Notes: generated by a model from the sequence alone, not told the origin. A DNA stretch of 64,000 nucleotides from JACCXM01 sp046328335 (GCA_046328335.1 JAXLWU010000012.1:1-64000); one strand, 5' to 3'; counted from the first letter of the stretch, positions 22,997 to 32,019 are shown. Translations and numbers: made by a program.

Positions 22997-25567
22997 TTAC
23001 GGATTCGCACACCGCTGCACGCAGGCGACCCCCTTGCCATTTACCTGACAGCACCCCATATCGATGCATTCGTAGCCGGACAGGCACTCATCGCACGACT
23101 GGCGACAGGCGTACAGGAAGCCGACGCAGAGATTGCCGCACTTGCCACTCCCGGCGGCGGCGCGGCGGCAGTAGCACCCATTGTTGGCTCCGCACCGCCC
23201 TGGCGTGGTGAAGCACGACGCATTGGAATTGCTGCACGACCCGGCCTCGGGTGGCTTCGCGACGCAGGCGCCATCGCTACAGACCTGGCACTCGCCGCAC
23301 GTCTTGGCCTGGCAGATATGGTTGACGCAGGTATGGCAGGCACCGCCGCAATCGCCATCGGTGCAGCATTGCCCTGAGGCCAGACAGTCCCCGTTGCAGT
23401 CCGTGGTGCCCGACGGACAAACACACATGCAGGTCTCGGGATCGGGGATCTTGGTGCCGGGGCAACTGACCGCACACGGGCATTCGCAACTGCCGGGAAG
23501 GGGCGCCTGACCCTCGGGGCAGCTCATCGGGCAGACACAGGCACACGTCTCGGCATCTTGCACCTCGTTGCCGGTGCAGGTGGCGGGAGGACAGGCGCAC
23601 GCGCATTCGTCACCTTGCGGCGTCTGGTTGCCCGGGCAGGAGACCTGGCACTCGCACGCACAGGTTTCCGGATCCTGCACCTGCGCTCCGGAACAGGACT
23701 GGTTACAGCGACAGTCACACCCATCGGGGTCCTGGCTTTTCCCGTCCGCACAACTGATTGGCGCACACTCGCACTGACAGGTCTCGGGGTTCTGATCCTG
23801 ACCGTCCGCGCAACTGATCGGCGCGCATTCGCACGCACAGGTCTCTGGATTCTGGTCCTTCCCTTCGGCGCAACTGACAGGCGCGCATTCGCAGCCACAC
23901 GTCTCGGGATCGAGAATCTTGTCGCCACAACTGATGGGAATGCAGTCGCACTCGCAGGTTTCCGGATTCTGCTCTTTCCCATCGGCGCAACTGACCGGCG
24001 CACAGGCGCAGGCGCACGTCTCCGGATCCTGGACCTTGCCATCGGCGCAACCGTGCCGACACTCGCAGGAGCAGGTCTCGGGGTCTTGTGCTTGCCCGGC
24101 GGCGCAACTGATCGGGGCGCACTCACACTGGCACGTGTCCCGATTCTGGTCTTTGCCGTCCGCGCAGCTGACTGGGGCGCATTCGCACTGGCAGGTGTCT
24201 GGGTTGAGGACCTTGCTGCCACAGTCAGTTGACGTGCATTCGCATTGACAAGTGCGTGGGTCTTGCGCCATCCCGTCCGCGCAGCTGATCGGCGCGCACT
24301 CGCAGTCGCAGGTATCGGGATTCTGGTCCTTCCCCTGCTCGCAACTGACTGGCGGGCATTCGCAGGCGCAGGTGTCCGGGTTCAGCGCCTGGGCGCCGGG
24401 ACAACCGGATCGCCGGCACCGGCATTGACACGTCTCCGCATCCTGCTCCTTGCCGTCGCCGCAACTGATCGGCGCGCACTCGCACCGGCAGCTGTCCGGG
24501 TTGCGCACCTTGTCACCGCACGGATCGAGGCACGAACCGCCACAGCACTCACGGCCGCCGGGACAGTTCGCTTCGCACCGACCATCCCGGCAGGTGGTGC
24601 ATCCCTTGCAGGGCGGGTCGCATTCGCCCCGTTTTTCGCATTTCCCGGTGGAGACGTTGCACGACTGCCCTTTCGGGCAGGTGTCGCGGCCGGCGGGTGG
24701 GCCAGACTGATTGTGGAGAAAATCGGAGGCGTCGGTCACCGCCTTCTTGCGGTCGCGAAACTCCTGGCCGGTACCAATGTCGTCGTCGAAGTGGAGCGGG
24801 TCGAAACCCTGCTGCTTGCCGTAGCCGTTCCCGACCGGATTGCCCTTCTTGTCAAAGCGCGGTTTGAATCGGCCTCCCCAACGGAGTCCTCCCTGCTCCA
24901 CGCATTGGATGAACGCCTGCACTCGCTGCGTCGCGCCCGGGTCTCCGGGAACGAGAACCCCATGGCCGTTGCCATCGCTCCAGTTCAGGGGATCGACGGC
25001 ATAGTCGCGGTTCTTGGGCGTGGGGGGATTCTGCTTCGTCGGGGGGTCAGTCCCGAGGCAGCCGCTGTGACTCTTCTCCGTCCAGCCGCACACCTTCTTC
25101 GGGTTCGCTGGATCGTACTGGACGGAGAAGTCGATGGCGTGGCCGGCGGTATGCGGCGAGGTCTGCCCGCCGACGGAGCCGGTTCCCTTCTGGGTGTTGT
25201 CGTTGCGGTAGGCCGAGGTCACGCGCACCACGACGTTGATGTCGGGTCGGGCGGCGCAGGCATTGACGATGTCGAGCGCCGGGTAGAAATCGACGTCGAC
25301 CATATCGGCGTCGGGGCGCTGCTTGCTGACTTTGCTGCGGGCATCGTCGAAGTTCAGGCGGGAATTGGTATAGCGCTGCAGCGCGCACGACTGGGCGGGA
25401 GCCGCCGCCGCGGGGGCAGCTCCGAGGGGACCGCCAGCGGTGGAGGACGTCGGATCCTGAACCGTCAGTCCCGACCAGACACCGGCGACGAGGCCGAGCA
25501 GGGTGCGCCGACGAGACGCTGGTCGCGCCAGGAGGCGGGTCAATCGGTCGAAACGATTGCTGTCCAC
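22997..25567 (-). CDS. Exported M15-like peptidase-domain protein with about 19 Cys-rich repeats
   Basis: An 856-residue protein. Residues 1-60 are a leader: RFDRLTRLLARPASRRRT, then a hydrophobic stretch and Ala/Pro-rich linker. Residues 61-290 resemble zinc DD-peptidases of family M15: SPHTAGHAID at 137-146 matches SxHxxGxAxD, and LHFDD (258-262) supplies a third histidine. Residues 295-350 are Cys-rich; about 350-740 hold roughly 19 tandem repeats of 18-21 residues, consensus C(A)P(I/V)SCADGKxQxPETCxCE, with about four cysteines each. A different Cys-rich tail ends the protein. GTG 25567 is preceded by AAGGAAGG. It is probably secreted and heavily disulfide-bonded, acting on or attached to the cell wall; the activity is inferred. 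It stands alone on its strand. Confidence 0.8.
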   Translation of the reverse strand: MDSNRFDRLTRLLARPASRRRTLLGLVAGVWSGLTVQDPTSSTAGGPLGAAPAAAAPAQSCALQRYTNSRLNFDDARSKVSKQRPDADMVDVDFYPALDIVNACAARPDINVVVRVTSAYRNDNTQKGTGSVGGQTSPHTAGHAIDFSVQYDPANPKKVCGWTEKSHSGCLGTDPPTKQNPPTPKNRDYAVDPLNWSDGNGHGVLVPGDPGATQRVQAFIQCVEQGGLRWGGRFKPRFDKKGNPVGNGYGKQQGFDPLHFDDDIGTGQEFRDRKKAVTDASDFLHNQSGPPAGRDTCPKGQSCNVSTGKCEKRGECDPPCKGCTTCRDGRCEANCPGGRECCGGSCLDPCGDKVRNPDSCRCECAPISCGDGKEQDAETCQCRCRRSGCPGAQALNPDTCACECPPVSCEQGKDQNPDTCDCECAPISCADGMAQDPRTCQCECTSTDCGSKVLNPDTCQCECAPVSCADGKDQNRDTCQCECAPISCAAGQAQDPETCSCECRHGCADGKVQDPETCACACAPVSCADGKEQNPETCECDCIPISCGDKILDPETCGCECAPVSCAEGKDQNPETCACECAPISCADGQDQNPETCQCECAPISCADGKSQDPDGCDCRCNQSCSGAQVQDPETCACECQVSCPGNQTPQGDECACACPPATCTGNEVQDAETCACVCPMSCPEGQAPLPGSCECPCAVSCPGTKIPDPETCMCVCPSGTTDCNGDCLASGQCCTDGDCGGACHTCVNHICQAKTCGECQVCSDGACVAKPPEAGSCSNSNASCFTTPGRCGANNGCYCRRAAAGSGKCGNLCVGFLYACRQSCDECLSGYECIDMGCCQVNGKGVACVQRCANP
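23390..24540 (-). repeat. Coding tandem repeats, about 57-63 bases per unit
   Basis: DNA encoding the Cys-rich repeats. Units share strings such as GCGCAACTGATCGGCGCGCA and CAGGTCTCGGGGTTCTG (as read on the plus strand) and differ by scattered substitutions, many of them synonymous or conservative. Unit length varies between 18 and 21 codons, so the array grew by in-frame duplication rather than strict copying. This is protein-coding, not a CRISPR. Confidence 0.8.
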
Positions 25568-25700
25568 GGCGGCGCCTTCCTTGTTCGTCGCACGGCACGA
25601 ACCATCCACCGCGGCCGGCAACCCGATAATACCGGTCCGTGGTCGATTGCACATCCGTAGAAAATACGGTTGAGGAAGAGCCGGGAGGCACGGATGCTGA

Positions 25701-26216
25701 TCAGTCCGCGCATTCGGCGCGATACGGCGCCTCGTCTTCGATATCGCCCACGAAATCGGGGAGGTCCGTATGACCCAGGCATTGCCGGATCGCGGCATTT
25801 TCCCCAATGTGGAACCAGTAGTGATAGAGCATCCGCAGCAACCGCGAGCCGATCGTGAATCCGGTCAGTTGGCCATCGCGGGTCGCCTCTGCGAGGAGCG
25901 TTTGCGTCGTGACCGCATCGAGCCAGGGATCGGCGGCGGCGGTGATCGTCTCCCAGGCGCGCCAGGCATCAGCCAGGGGCGGCGTGGAGGCCGGCGCGCC
26001 GTAGGCGAACTGACGATCGACCTCCGGCAGCAGGAGCAGCCCCTGGGGATAGCGCAACCAGTAGCGCTGCTCCTGCCAGGCGAGGTGCCCGATGTTCCAG
26101 CTGATGCAGTTCATCGGGAGGAAGCGCCGCCGCGCCTCCTCGTCGCTGATGCCGACCAACCCACGCCGGAACTCACGCCGCGCGAACCGCAACTGATCGA
26201 CCAGGGGCTGGGTCAT
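25701..26216 (-). CDS. DinB-like (DUF664-type) four-helix protein
   Basis: A 171-residue DinB-superfamily protein. The putative metal-binding histidines are visible: H47 in WNIGHLAW and two histidines in LYHYWFHIGE near residues 131-140. These proteins include thiol-dependent S-transferases and many with unknown roles. ATG 26216 has AAGGAG 8 bases upstream. A GGGGGTGAA-type repeat fills the gap between this start and the next gene's end, so its promoter would have to lie in the repeat or beyond it. No operon partner is apparent. Confidence 0.8.
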   Translation of the reverse strand: MTQPLVDQLRFARREFRRGLVGISDEEARRRFLPMNCISWNIGHLAWQEQRYWLRYPQGLLLLPEVDRQFAYGAPASTPPLADAWRAWETITAAADPWLDAVTTQTLLAEATRDGQLTGFTIGSRLLRMLYHYWFHIGENAAIRQCLGHTDLPDFVGDIEDEAPYRAECAD

Positions 26217-26232
26217 GGGTGATCTCCTTTCT

Positions 26233-26394
26233 GGAGGGTGGCGCTGCGCTCAGGGGTGAAGGGGGTGAAGGAGAAACGACGGAATCGTGTCCTCGTGCTC
26301 CTTCACCCCTGAAGCCGCGAAGCGGCTGGCACCCCCTGAGCGCAGCGGCACCCTGCGGCTGTAGGCCGGCACCCCCTGAGCGCAGCGCCACCCC
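26233..26394. repeat. GGGGTGAAGG/CACCCCCTGAGCGCAGC inverted repeat modules
   Basis: A left arm (GGCGCTGCGCTCAGGGGTGA, then AGGGGGTGAAGGAGAA) is mirrored by CTCCTTCACCCCTGA near 26309 and by CACCCCCTGAGCGCAGCG, present twice (about 26330 and 26370). The same module occurs at 35656-35826. The element fills the gap between the DinB and GGT genes. Confidence 0.75.
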
Positions 26395-26395
26395 C

Positions 26396-28150
26396 TCACT
26401 CATGCGCCGCCAGCGCCGTGGCGGGGAAATAGTACGGGTCAGCGCCGCCGTCGAAAACGTCGTCGATGCCGCGGCGGACCGCGGCGGGTGAGGCGAAATC
26501 ACCGGTGAAGAGGCGCTCGTCGCGGATGCCAACCCGATGTCCCAGCGCCCGCAGGGCCTTCGCGATTGCCGCCGGGAACCGCCAACTCAGCAACAACTCG
26601 GCGGTGGAACAGTCGATGCGCGGCGCCGCGATCGCCGGCATCGCCGCCAATCGCCAGTCGACCATGTTCATGATCAACTGGGCGTTGCAGTTCATGATCC
26701 GCCGTCCACCGCTGGCGCCGAGCGAGGCGAAGGGACGACCACCGCGCGCCAGCACCACCGGCGCCATGTTCGAGAGGGGTGTCTTGCCGCCCGCCACCGA
26801 GTTCGGCCGTCCCGGTTCGGGATCGAACCACATCATGCCGTTGTTGAGCAGGACGCCGGTGCCGGGCGTGGTCACCCGGCTCCCCCACAGCGACAGGAGT
26901 GTCTGGGTGCAGGAGACCGCTATGCCATCACGGTCCATCACGCTCAGATGGGTCGTCGAGCCATCTGCCATCTGTCCCGGTGACGCTGGGTGGGCGACCG
27001 CGCCGGTGGGGTAATCGGGAATGGAGCCGGAGAGCCCGTGGCGGATGCCGGTCTGCTCCGGCGACGCCGCGAGGAGCGGTGCGAGGCGATCGACCGGCAG
27101 CGCCGCAGCGCGTTCCCGGGCGTAGTCGTCGCTGGTCAGCAACGTCACCGGAATGTCGATCTGCGTGGCATCCGCCAACCAGGCGAAGCGATCGGCAAAG
27201 GCGATGCGAAACGCCTGCGCCATGCGGTGCAGGGCGAGCGGGGTGTGGTAGCCGAGGTCGCGAATATCGAAGGTGGCGAGGAGATTGAGACTCTCCACCA
27301 GTGTCGTGCCGCCCGTGCCACCGCCGATGGTGTGGACCTCCGCATCGCGGTAGACCGTCGAAAGCGCCGGCACAACCTTGGCCTGGTATGACGCGAAGTC
27401 GTCAGCGGTGAATGGCGCATCGTGCGCCGCCAGATCGGCAGCGATCGCTTGGCCGATCGCGCCGTCGTACATCACCCGCGGTCCCTCGCTGGCAATCGCC
27501 CGCAGCGTACGGGCCAGGTCCTCCTGCCGCAGCCGTTTCGGACGCTGCTGCTCCTGGGTGACCGGCGGATGGCCATTGGCATCGAGCCAGACCGCGGCTG
27601 TCGCCGGAAACCGCGCGAGCGTCGCCAGATCGCGGGCGATCGTGAGCGTCGTGTGCCAGGTGACCGGAATGCCCTCCTCGGCCCAGCGGATGGCGGGAGC
27701 GAGCACCTCGGCCAGCGACATCGTGCCCCAGCGCTCCAGGGCGAGGGCGAGCCCGGCCACCGTACCCGGCACCGCCACCGAGCGATAGCCCCAGATATTG
27801 GCGTTATCGACCACCCCCGGCCAGCCGAAGAGGGTGTCTTCCGCCGCGCCGCCGGTGAGCGGAAACATCTCCGGGCGCGCGCCGGCCGGCGCGATCATCG
27901 GGTACTCGACGACCATCGGCGCCTCGTCCGGGGCCTGAATCACCATGTAGCCGCCGCCGCCGATGCCGTTCATCCACGGTTCGACCACCGCCGCCGCAAA
28001 CGCGGTGGCAACGGCCGCATCGACCGCGTTTCCACCACGACGCAGGATGTCCGCGCCCGCCTCTGCCGCTTGGGGGGTTTTGGCAGCCACCATCCCTCCC
28101 TTCCCGCGCGCCTCCAACCGCCCCACCTGCCACTCGGTTTCCACTGGCAT
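26396..28150 (-). CDS. ggt: Gamma-glutamyltransferase
   Basis: A 584-residue Ntn-hydrolase of the GGT family. The start (GGMVAAKTPQAAEAGADILR and GGNAVDAAVATAFA) and the IGGGGYMVI loop are typical. The autoprocessing/nucleophile threonine lies in DGSTTHLSVMD, which would begin the small subunit, and LLNNGMMWFDPEPG and GGKTPLSNMAP follow. The enzyme removes or transfers gamma-glutamyl groups from glutathione and related peptides. No signal peptide is seen at the chosen start, so it may be cytosolic, unlike most characterised GGTs. ATG 28150 has GGAAGG 9 bases upstream. Products could feed the oxoproline/hydantoin genes, by inference. Confidence 0.9.
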   Translation of the reverse strand: MPVETEWQVGRLEARGKGGMVAAKTPQAAEAGADILRRGGNAVDAAVATAFAAAVVEPWMNGIGGGGYMVIQAPDEAPMVVEYPMIAPAGARPEMFPLTGGAAEDTLFGWPGVVDNANIWGYRSVAVPGTVAGLALALERWGTMSLAEVLAPAIRWAEEGIPVTWHTTLTIARDLATLARFPATAAVWLDANGHPPVTQEQQRPKRLRQEDLARTLRAIASEGPRVMYDGAIGQAIAADLAAHDAPFTADDFASYQAKVVPALSTVYRDAEVHTIGGGTGGTTLVESLNLLATFDIRDLGYHTPLALHRMAQAFRIAFADRFAWLADATQIDIPVTLLTSDDYARERAAALPVDRLAPLLAASPEQTGIRHGLSGSIPDYPTGAVAHPASPGQMADGSTTHLSVMDRDGIAVSCTQTLLSLWGSRVTTPGTGVLLNNGMMWFDPEPGRPNSVAGGKTPLSNMAPVVLARGGRPFASLGASGGRRIMNCNAQLIMNMVDWRLAAMPAIAAPRIDCSTAELLLSWRFPAAIAKALRALGHRVGIRDERLFTGDFASPAAVRRGIDDVFDGGADPYYFPATALAAHE

Positions 28151-28393
28151 CGTCGTGTTCCTTCCCGTTCCCCAATTCCGCTGTGAAGACGATCATAGGG
28201 GGAACGAGACATCGCTGGGTAGCGTGTTGTCGCCAAGGCCGTACATGATGGCCAACGATGGAGTTCACTGGCGATGCCTCCCTGACCAACGTGTAGGTCT
28301 GTATCCACGCCAATGACCCGCTATGGGCTGATTACGATCTGCTGCTGGGGCGGTTCAGAAGGTAAGTAGCGAAATCACGCAACCGTCACCGCG

Positions 28394-28951
28394 TCAGGGG
28401 GTGAAGAGCCGATCGAGGTCGATGATCACACCCGGGAGCGCCGCGAGCGCGATGATCCCGCTGCGATGGCTGGACGCGACGTAGCGCTCATCCGGCTGCC
28501 GCACCCAGCGCGTCAGCGTTCGCTCGTAGGGGTGAATCCGCCAGATTTCGCGATCGCCCCGTTGCCGGTAGATCGGAATCTTCGTCTCGACATCGTAGTC
28601 GCCGGTCGAGGGAGACCAGACTTCGGCGACAAACGGCAGGGGATCGGAGAAGATCGCCAGGCGCGGATCGTCCACGAGATGCGCGCCGTAGGCGGTCGGC
28701 ACCACCAGCACATCCGGAATGAAAATGGTGGCAGTGGGGCGGCGCACCCGGCCCTCGACGAAGACGCGGTACTCGGCGCGGTCGAGTTGGTTTCGCAAGA
28801 GGTGGCCAAGTTCGAACGCGATATCGAGGTGTCGCCAACTCATCCCCGGCTTCTCCACCAACCGCCCGTCGTGCAGCTCCCACTGCCCGTCGACGCCGGA
28901 GCCGACAAACGCCTCGTACTCCTGCTCGCTCATGCGCTGCGCGACGGCCAT
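28394..28951 (-). CDS. Uma2 family (DUF820) putative nuclease
   Basis: A 185-residue Uma2 protein, less typical than the other two copies. It has MSEQEYEAFVGSGVDGQWEL at the start, LVEKPGMSWRH, FIPDVLVVP with the metal-site aspartate, FVAEVWSPSTGDYDVETKIP (E...K) and REIWRIHPYERTL. AGGAGG lies 5-6 bases before ATG 28951. No partner gene overlaps it. Function beyond the PD-(D/E)xK fold is unknown. Confidence 0.85.
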   Translation of the reverse strand: MAVAQRMSEQEYEAFVGSGVDGQWELHDGRLVEKPGMSWRHLDIAFELGHLLRNQLDRAEYRVFVEGRVRRPTATIFIPDVLVVPTAYGAHLVDDPRLAIFSDPLPFVAEVWSPSTGDYDVETKIPIYRQRGDREIWRIHPYERTLTRWVRQPDERYVASSHRSGIIALAALPGVIIDLDRLFTP

Positions 28952-29272
28952 GGGAACCTCCTGACACGATCGGTGAAGTCATGAGAAGCACCGCGCCGTG
29001 CCGAGTCTACCCGCTCTGGCCGGCCGCGATCGTTCATATACGCACGTTGCGCGGCCAAGCGGATCAGCGCATTTGGCGCAAGACGCGGACATCGGCGCCT
29101 ACAGCGACGAGCGGAAGGTGTGTCGTCCCGAGAAACGAGGGACCTCGTCGTTCGGCTCGTGGCAAGACGGACGAAATTCCTCCCGCGTCGAAAGGACACG
29201 TCTTCTGCATGCCGCTCTACGGCGTGACAGACGGCGCTTCGCGGGGCGCGAGGATCGCGAGGCACAGATGGA
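28952..29272. other. Intergenic region holding a dispersed repeat
   Basis: About 320 bases without a supportable gene. The centre is a full copy of the GTGTCGTCCCGA repeat at 29118-29199. The remainder shows no coding pattern or RNA structure that I recognise. Confidence 0.5.
29118..29199. repeat. GTGTCGTCCCGA dispersed inverted repeat (copy B)
   Basis: Left arm GTGTCGTCCCGAGAAACGAG then GGACCTCG; right arm GACGAAATTCCTCCCGCGTC followed by AAAGGACAC. Most divergent of the full-length copies, with the right end changed. About 82 bases. Confidence 0.65.
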
Positions 29273-29791
29273 TCAGGGCATCGGCACGAGACGTTCGAGT
29301 ATCTGGCGCCAATCCGGGCGTTGCGGAGCTGCGTCAAACTCCGTAATCAACATACGGACGATGGCGGCCAGGGAGACGAGTCCCGTGCTGACGTGGATCT
29401 TGTCCAGATCGATCGACCGCCGAGTCAACGCGTCGATCCTGGCGCTCAACGCCGCCGAGATGTGAAGATGGGGATCATCCGGGCCCTCGTAGTCGGGACC
29501 TGGTTGCCAGTGTTAGACGAGCATCTCGGTCTGGTCGTGATCGAGCAAGCGATATTGGTACATCTCGGTTGTCCCGGCCCAGGACTGCATCGCGGCGCCG
29601 CGCTCGATAGCCGCGACCGAGAAGTTCATCACGACATTGAAGAGCAACCCGCTCGGCGCGCGGTCTCGTGCCCGCAAGGGCACGGGTTCCGGGAACGCGG
29701 CCGTAATCGCTGCGCTGGGAGCAAACCCGGAGCGGGAGATCTGGAGCCGCCGGGGCGTCACGCCACTGGTGGCTGACCCCAGCTCCGTCAT
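29273..29791 (-). pseudogene. Interrupted toxin-like gene (TumE/DUF6516-like, tentative)
   Basis: One minus-strand frame runs for 172 codons but is split by a TAA at 29513-29515. Upstream of it lies FNVVMNFSVAAIERGAAMQS, then MYQYRLLDHDQTEML. Downstream the reading continues sensibly with HWQPGPDYEGPDDPHLHIS, IDLDKIHVSTGLVSLAAIVR and RQILERLVPMP before the final stop. The HWQ...DDPHLHI stretch recalls TumE-like (DUF6516) toxins, but this match is from memory and weak. It begins 20 bases after the end of a small antitoxin-like gene, so the two look like a toxin-antitoxin pair whose toxin is broken. Confidence 0.55.
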
Positions 29792-29810
29792 GAACTGCCT
29801 GACGGCCCGC

Positions 29811-30071
29811 TCAGACCCGCGGCGGGCGGGCAAAGGGGATCATCATCACCAGCCGTCCGATCGCGCGTCCCTCGAGGGTGTCTGGGACCGGTCGGTAGGC
29901 GCCACTATCCCAGCGTCGGAGGAACTCGGCCCCGGAGATGCCGAGCGAACGACGGGCGTAACGATCGAACAGCGCGATACCCTCTTCTTGGGTGGTCAAA
30001 TGCACCCCGGGAATCGCATCCTCCACCTCGACAGCGGGAAGTTCGTGACCCGGGTCGGGGCGTGCAACCAT
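29811..30071 (-). CDS. Small antitoxin-like protein
   Basis: An 86-residue acidic-then-basic protein: TTQEEGIALFDRYARRSLGI, SGAEFLRRWDSGAYRPV and GRLVMMIPFARPP. Many actinobacterial and Chloroflexota proteins share the pattern LGIS...FLxRWDxGxY and precede small toxin genes; the exact family name is not certain. AAAGGAGG lies 4 bases before ATG 30071 (a GTG three bases upstream is also possible). The partner gene downstream is interrupted, so this may now be an orphan antitoxin. Confidence 0.65.
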   Translation of the reverse strand: MVARPDPGHELPAVEVEDAIPGVHLTTQEEGIALFDRYARRSLGISGAEFLRRWDSGAYRPVPDTLEGRAIGRLVMMIPFARPPRV

Positions 30072-30212
30072 CACCCCTCCTTTCGCTCGACGGGAGCCCT
30101 GCGGTACCTGAGATGATGGTACCAGCCGAAACGGGTTCCAGTACGACCTCGATGACGCGCTGCTGCCACCCTCCCCGTCGGTTTCCGTCTCACCAGGCAA
30201 CGCCTGACGAGG

Positions 30213-31154
30213 TTACTCCCGCAAGTCGCAGACGTTCTGCTCGTTGCCGGGCGGATTGGGAAAGGTATTGGCGCCGAGGGTGACCGCACCCGCATCGGCA
30301 TCAATGCGAATGCCACACGCATTGGTGCCGAGGAAGTTCGAGATGACGTTGCCGCCTGCGCTGCCCGTCGCATGTGGACCGTAATAGAGTCCAGGCGCAC
30401 CTTCATTGCCCCGACCAACGACCGTGTTGTCACTGGCAATGAGTTGGACTGATTCTGGGGGTGAACTGGCTCCGAAGCCGTTTATCACGTTCGTAAGGGT
30501 GTTGCCAGTGGCCGTGACATTGCCATTGTTGGCGAAGACACCAACCTCCACGTTGTCGATGCGAGAGTCTCTGATCGCGACCTCGCCCACGGTTTGCACG
30601 TAAATTCCCGCGCCACACGGCAGATCGACGATGGTGATGTCGTCGATCTCACCGGGGGCGAACATTGCGATCGCGGCGTATGAGAGGGCGTCACATGAGC
30701 CGGTCAGTCCTGCGCCGTTCAATCTGACGTCGCGAACCGCGATCGTGGTCGCCCCAGCGGCCGACAGCAGTCCTGGTCCATCGAAGGGGGTCCGAATTGG
30801 ACCGACGAGATTGATCGTCTTGCCATTGCCATCCAGCGTCACTCCATCCGGAATCTCGATGGTCGTGGTCGTGGTGCAATCGCTTTTGAGGGTCCAGGTG
30901 GTCGCCGTCTTGGTGAACTGACATGCCGCGGCACACTTGCCGTTGGCGCAGACCTGCGTGCCCGCCGTGCAGCACCCCGTCTTCCCGCACTTCGTATTCG
31001 GCTTCTTGCACTTCTTCGGCTTGCTCTCGGCGGAGAACCGTGGGGTCATGGCGAGAGCCGCGGACACCCCGGCGGCGAGGGCACCGATCGCAGCGCGGCG
31101 GTCAGCGGGGGACGCGAGCAGGCGAACGAGAACATTGAGGCGTCGGGCGTACAT
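30213..31154 (-). CDS. Exported right-handed beta-helix protein
   Basis: A 313-residue exported protein. The leader RRLNVLVRLLASPADRRAAI with a following hydrophobic stretch (25-37) resembles the leaders of the Cys-repeat and knottin-like proteins. A short Cys-rich stretch follows (TKCGKTGCCTAGTQVCANGK). Residues about 85-300 show short repeated strands such as VTLDGNGKTINL, TTIAVRDVRLNG, EVAIRDSRIDN, NVTATGNTL and GNVISNF, the parallel beta-helix pattern of PbH1 repeats. Such folds bind or cleave polysaccharides, but no catalytic motif is visible. ATG 31154 has GGAG 8 bases upstream and starts the shared leader. Confidence 0.8.
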   Translation of the reverse strand: MYARRLNVLVRLLASPADRRAAIGALAAGVSAALAMTPRFSAESKPKKCKKPNTKCGKTGCCTAGTQVCANGKCAAACQFTKTATTWTLKSDCTTTTTIEIPDGVTLDGNGKTINLVGPIRTPFDGPGLLSAAGATTIAVRDVRLNGAGLTGSCDALSYAAIAMFAPGEIDDITIVDLPCGAGIYVQTVGEVAIRDSRIDNVEVGVFANNGNVTATGNTLTNVINGFGASSPPESVQLIASDNTVVGRGNEGAPGLYYGPHATGSAGGNVISNFLGTNACGIRIDADAGAVTLGANTFPNPPGNEQNVCDLRE

Positions 31155-31301
31155 GCGGCGATCTCCAGTGAACGATCCGCGGACGAGACTCCCGCACAAC
31201 ATAAAACGGGGGGTAGATGTCAAGAGGTGCGATGACTCAATTCTTTCGAGCGAAGGGGCGCGGACTGGAACACTGGGTATCAGGGCTGCGATCGAGGGCT
31301 A

Positions 31302-31724
31302 TCAAGGGCCGACAAGCCCGGCGAGGATCTCGTCAGGGGTGGCGATAGTGACGGCGAAGGCGGCGAGGACCGCTTCGCGTTTCGACAACAGGTCTTTGCG
31401 GTCGTAGGTCGCCACAAACGTTGCGTGAGCGTGCATGGCGCCGGCGACAATCGCGGCGTCTTAGGGCACGATCATGCCAGCGACGCGATGCACGAGGGTC
31501 GCTGGGGGCTCCACCAGCCGAAAGACGCCGCGGCCAAGCAACGCCTCGAAATACGGGAGCGCCGACGATGCCTTGAGCGACAGATTGCGACGCGTTTCGA
31601 CCACCACGAAGAGGCTGATAATCAAGTCGACATCCCCCACCACCCCGGCTACCACGAGATCGCGGGCGGCGCCCCTGGGGGAATGGGAAGCAGAGAAGAG
31701 GACGCTCATATCGACGAAGACCCT
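31302..31724 (-). pseudogene. PIN-domain toxin with one nonsense codon
   Basis: The frame encodes a complete PIN domain except for a TAA at 31461-31463. The four acidic positions are recognisable: VFVDMSVLFSA (first Asp), VVVETRRNLS (Glu), DAAIVAGAMHAH (Asp directly after the stop) and ATYDRKDLLS (Asp). The stop truncates the product before the third and fourth acidic residues, so it should be inactive. The start is unclear: the frame begins inside the stop codon of the AbrB-like antitoxin, with AATAGG where an ATG would be expected. Readthrough, sequencing error or true decay are all possible. Confidence 0.75.
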
Positions 31725-32019
31725 ATTCGGCTGCGGTCGTTGGCGGGTCGCCATACATCTCGCGATAGAGTCTTTCGCGGATGGCGCGGCCGGATTCCAT
31801 CCAGTCTTCGAGGGTGACCCCTTCTTCGCGGAAGGCGGCTCCGATGTGGTCGAGGTCCCGCAAAGCAAGCACCCCTCGGGGCATGATCAGCACGCCCTCG
31901 GGCGTCTCCTCGACGGCGACCACGTCGCCCTGTTTCAACCCCAACCGCTTTCTGATCGCGGCTGGGAGCGTGAGTTGCCCGTTCTTCTGGATGCGGACAT
32001 AGGTGGGCGCGACGGCCAT
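31723..32019 (-). CDS. AbrB/MazE-like (SpoVT-AbrB) antitoxin
   Basis: A 98-residue protein whose N-terminus (VRIQKNGQLTLPAAIRKRLG, then KQGD) is the swapped-hairpin AbrB DNA-binding domain. The C-terminal part (EEGVTLEDWMESGRAIRERL, then YREMYGD) is the toxin-binding tail common in PIN-linked antitoxins. It directly precedes the broken PIN gene and shares its last bases. ATG 32019 was chosen because it starts the conserved domain; the purine-rich AGAGAAG upstream is a modest ribosome-binding site. It probably represses its own promoter. Confidence 0.85.
   Translation of the reverse strand: MAVAPTYVRIQKNGQLTLPAAIRKRLGLKQGDVVAVEETPEGVLIMPRGVLALRDLDHIGAAFREEGVTLEDWMESGRAIRERLYREMYGDPPTTAAE

Noticed and set aside
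23390..24540. Possible CRISPR or satellite array
   Set aside because: The repeats vary in length by codons and translate as a continuous Cys-rich protein with conserved spacing, so they are coding repeats.
24245..25660. 471-codon plus-strand frame opposite the Cys-repeat gene
   Set aside because: Ala/Val/Arg-rich translation with no motif; the minus-strand frame has leader, peptidase motif and conserved cysteines.
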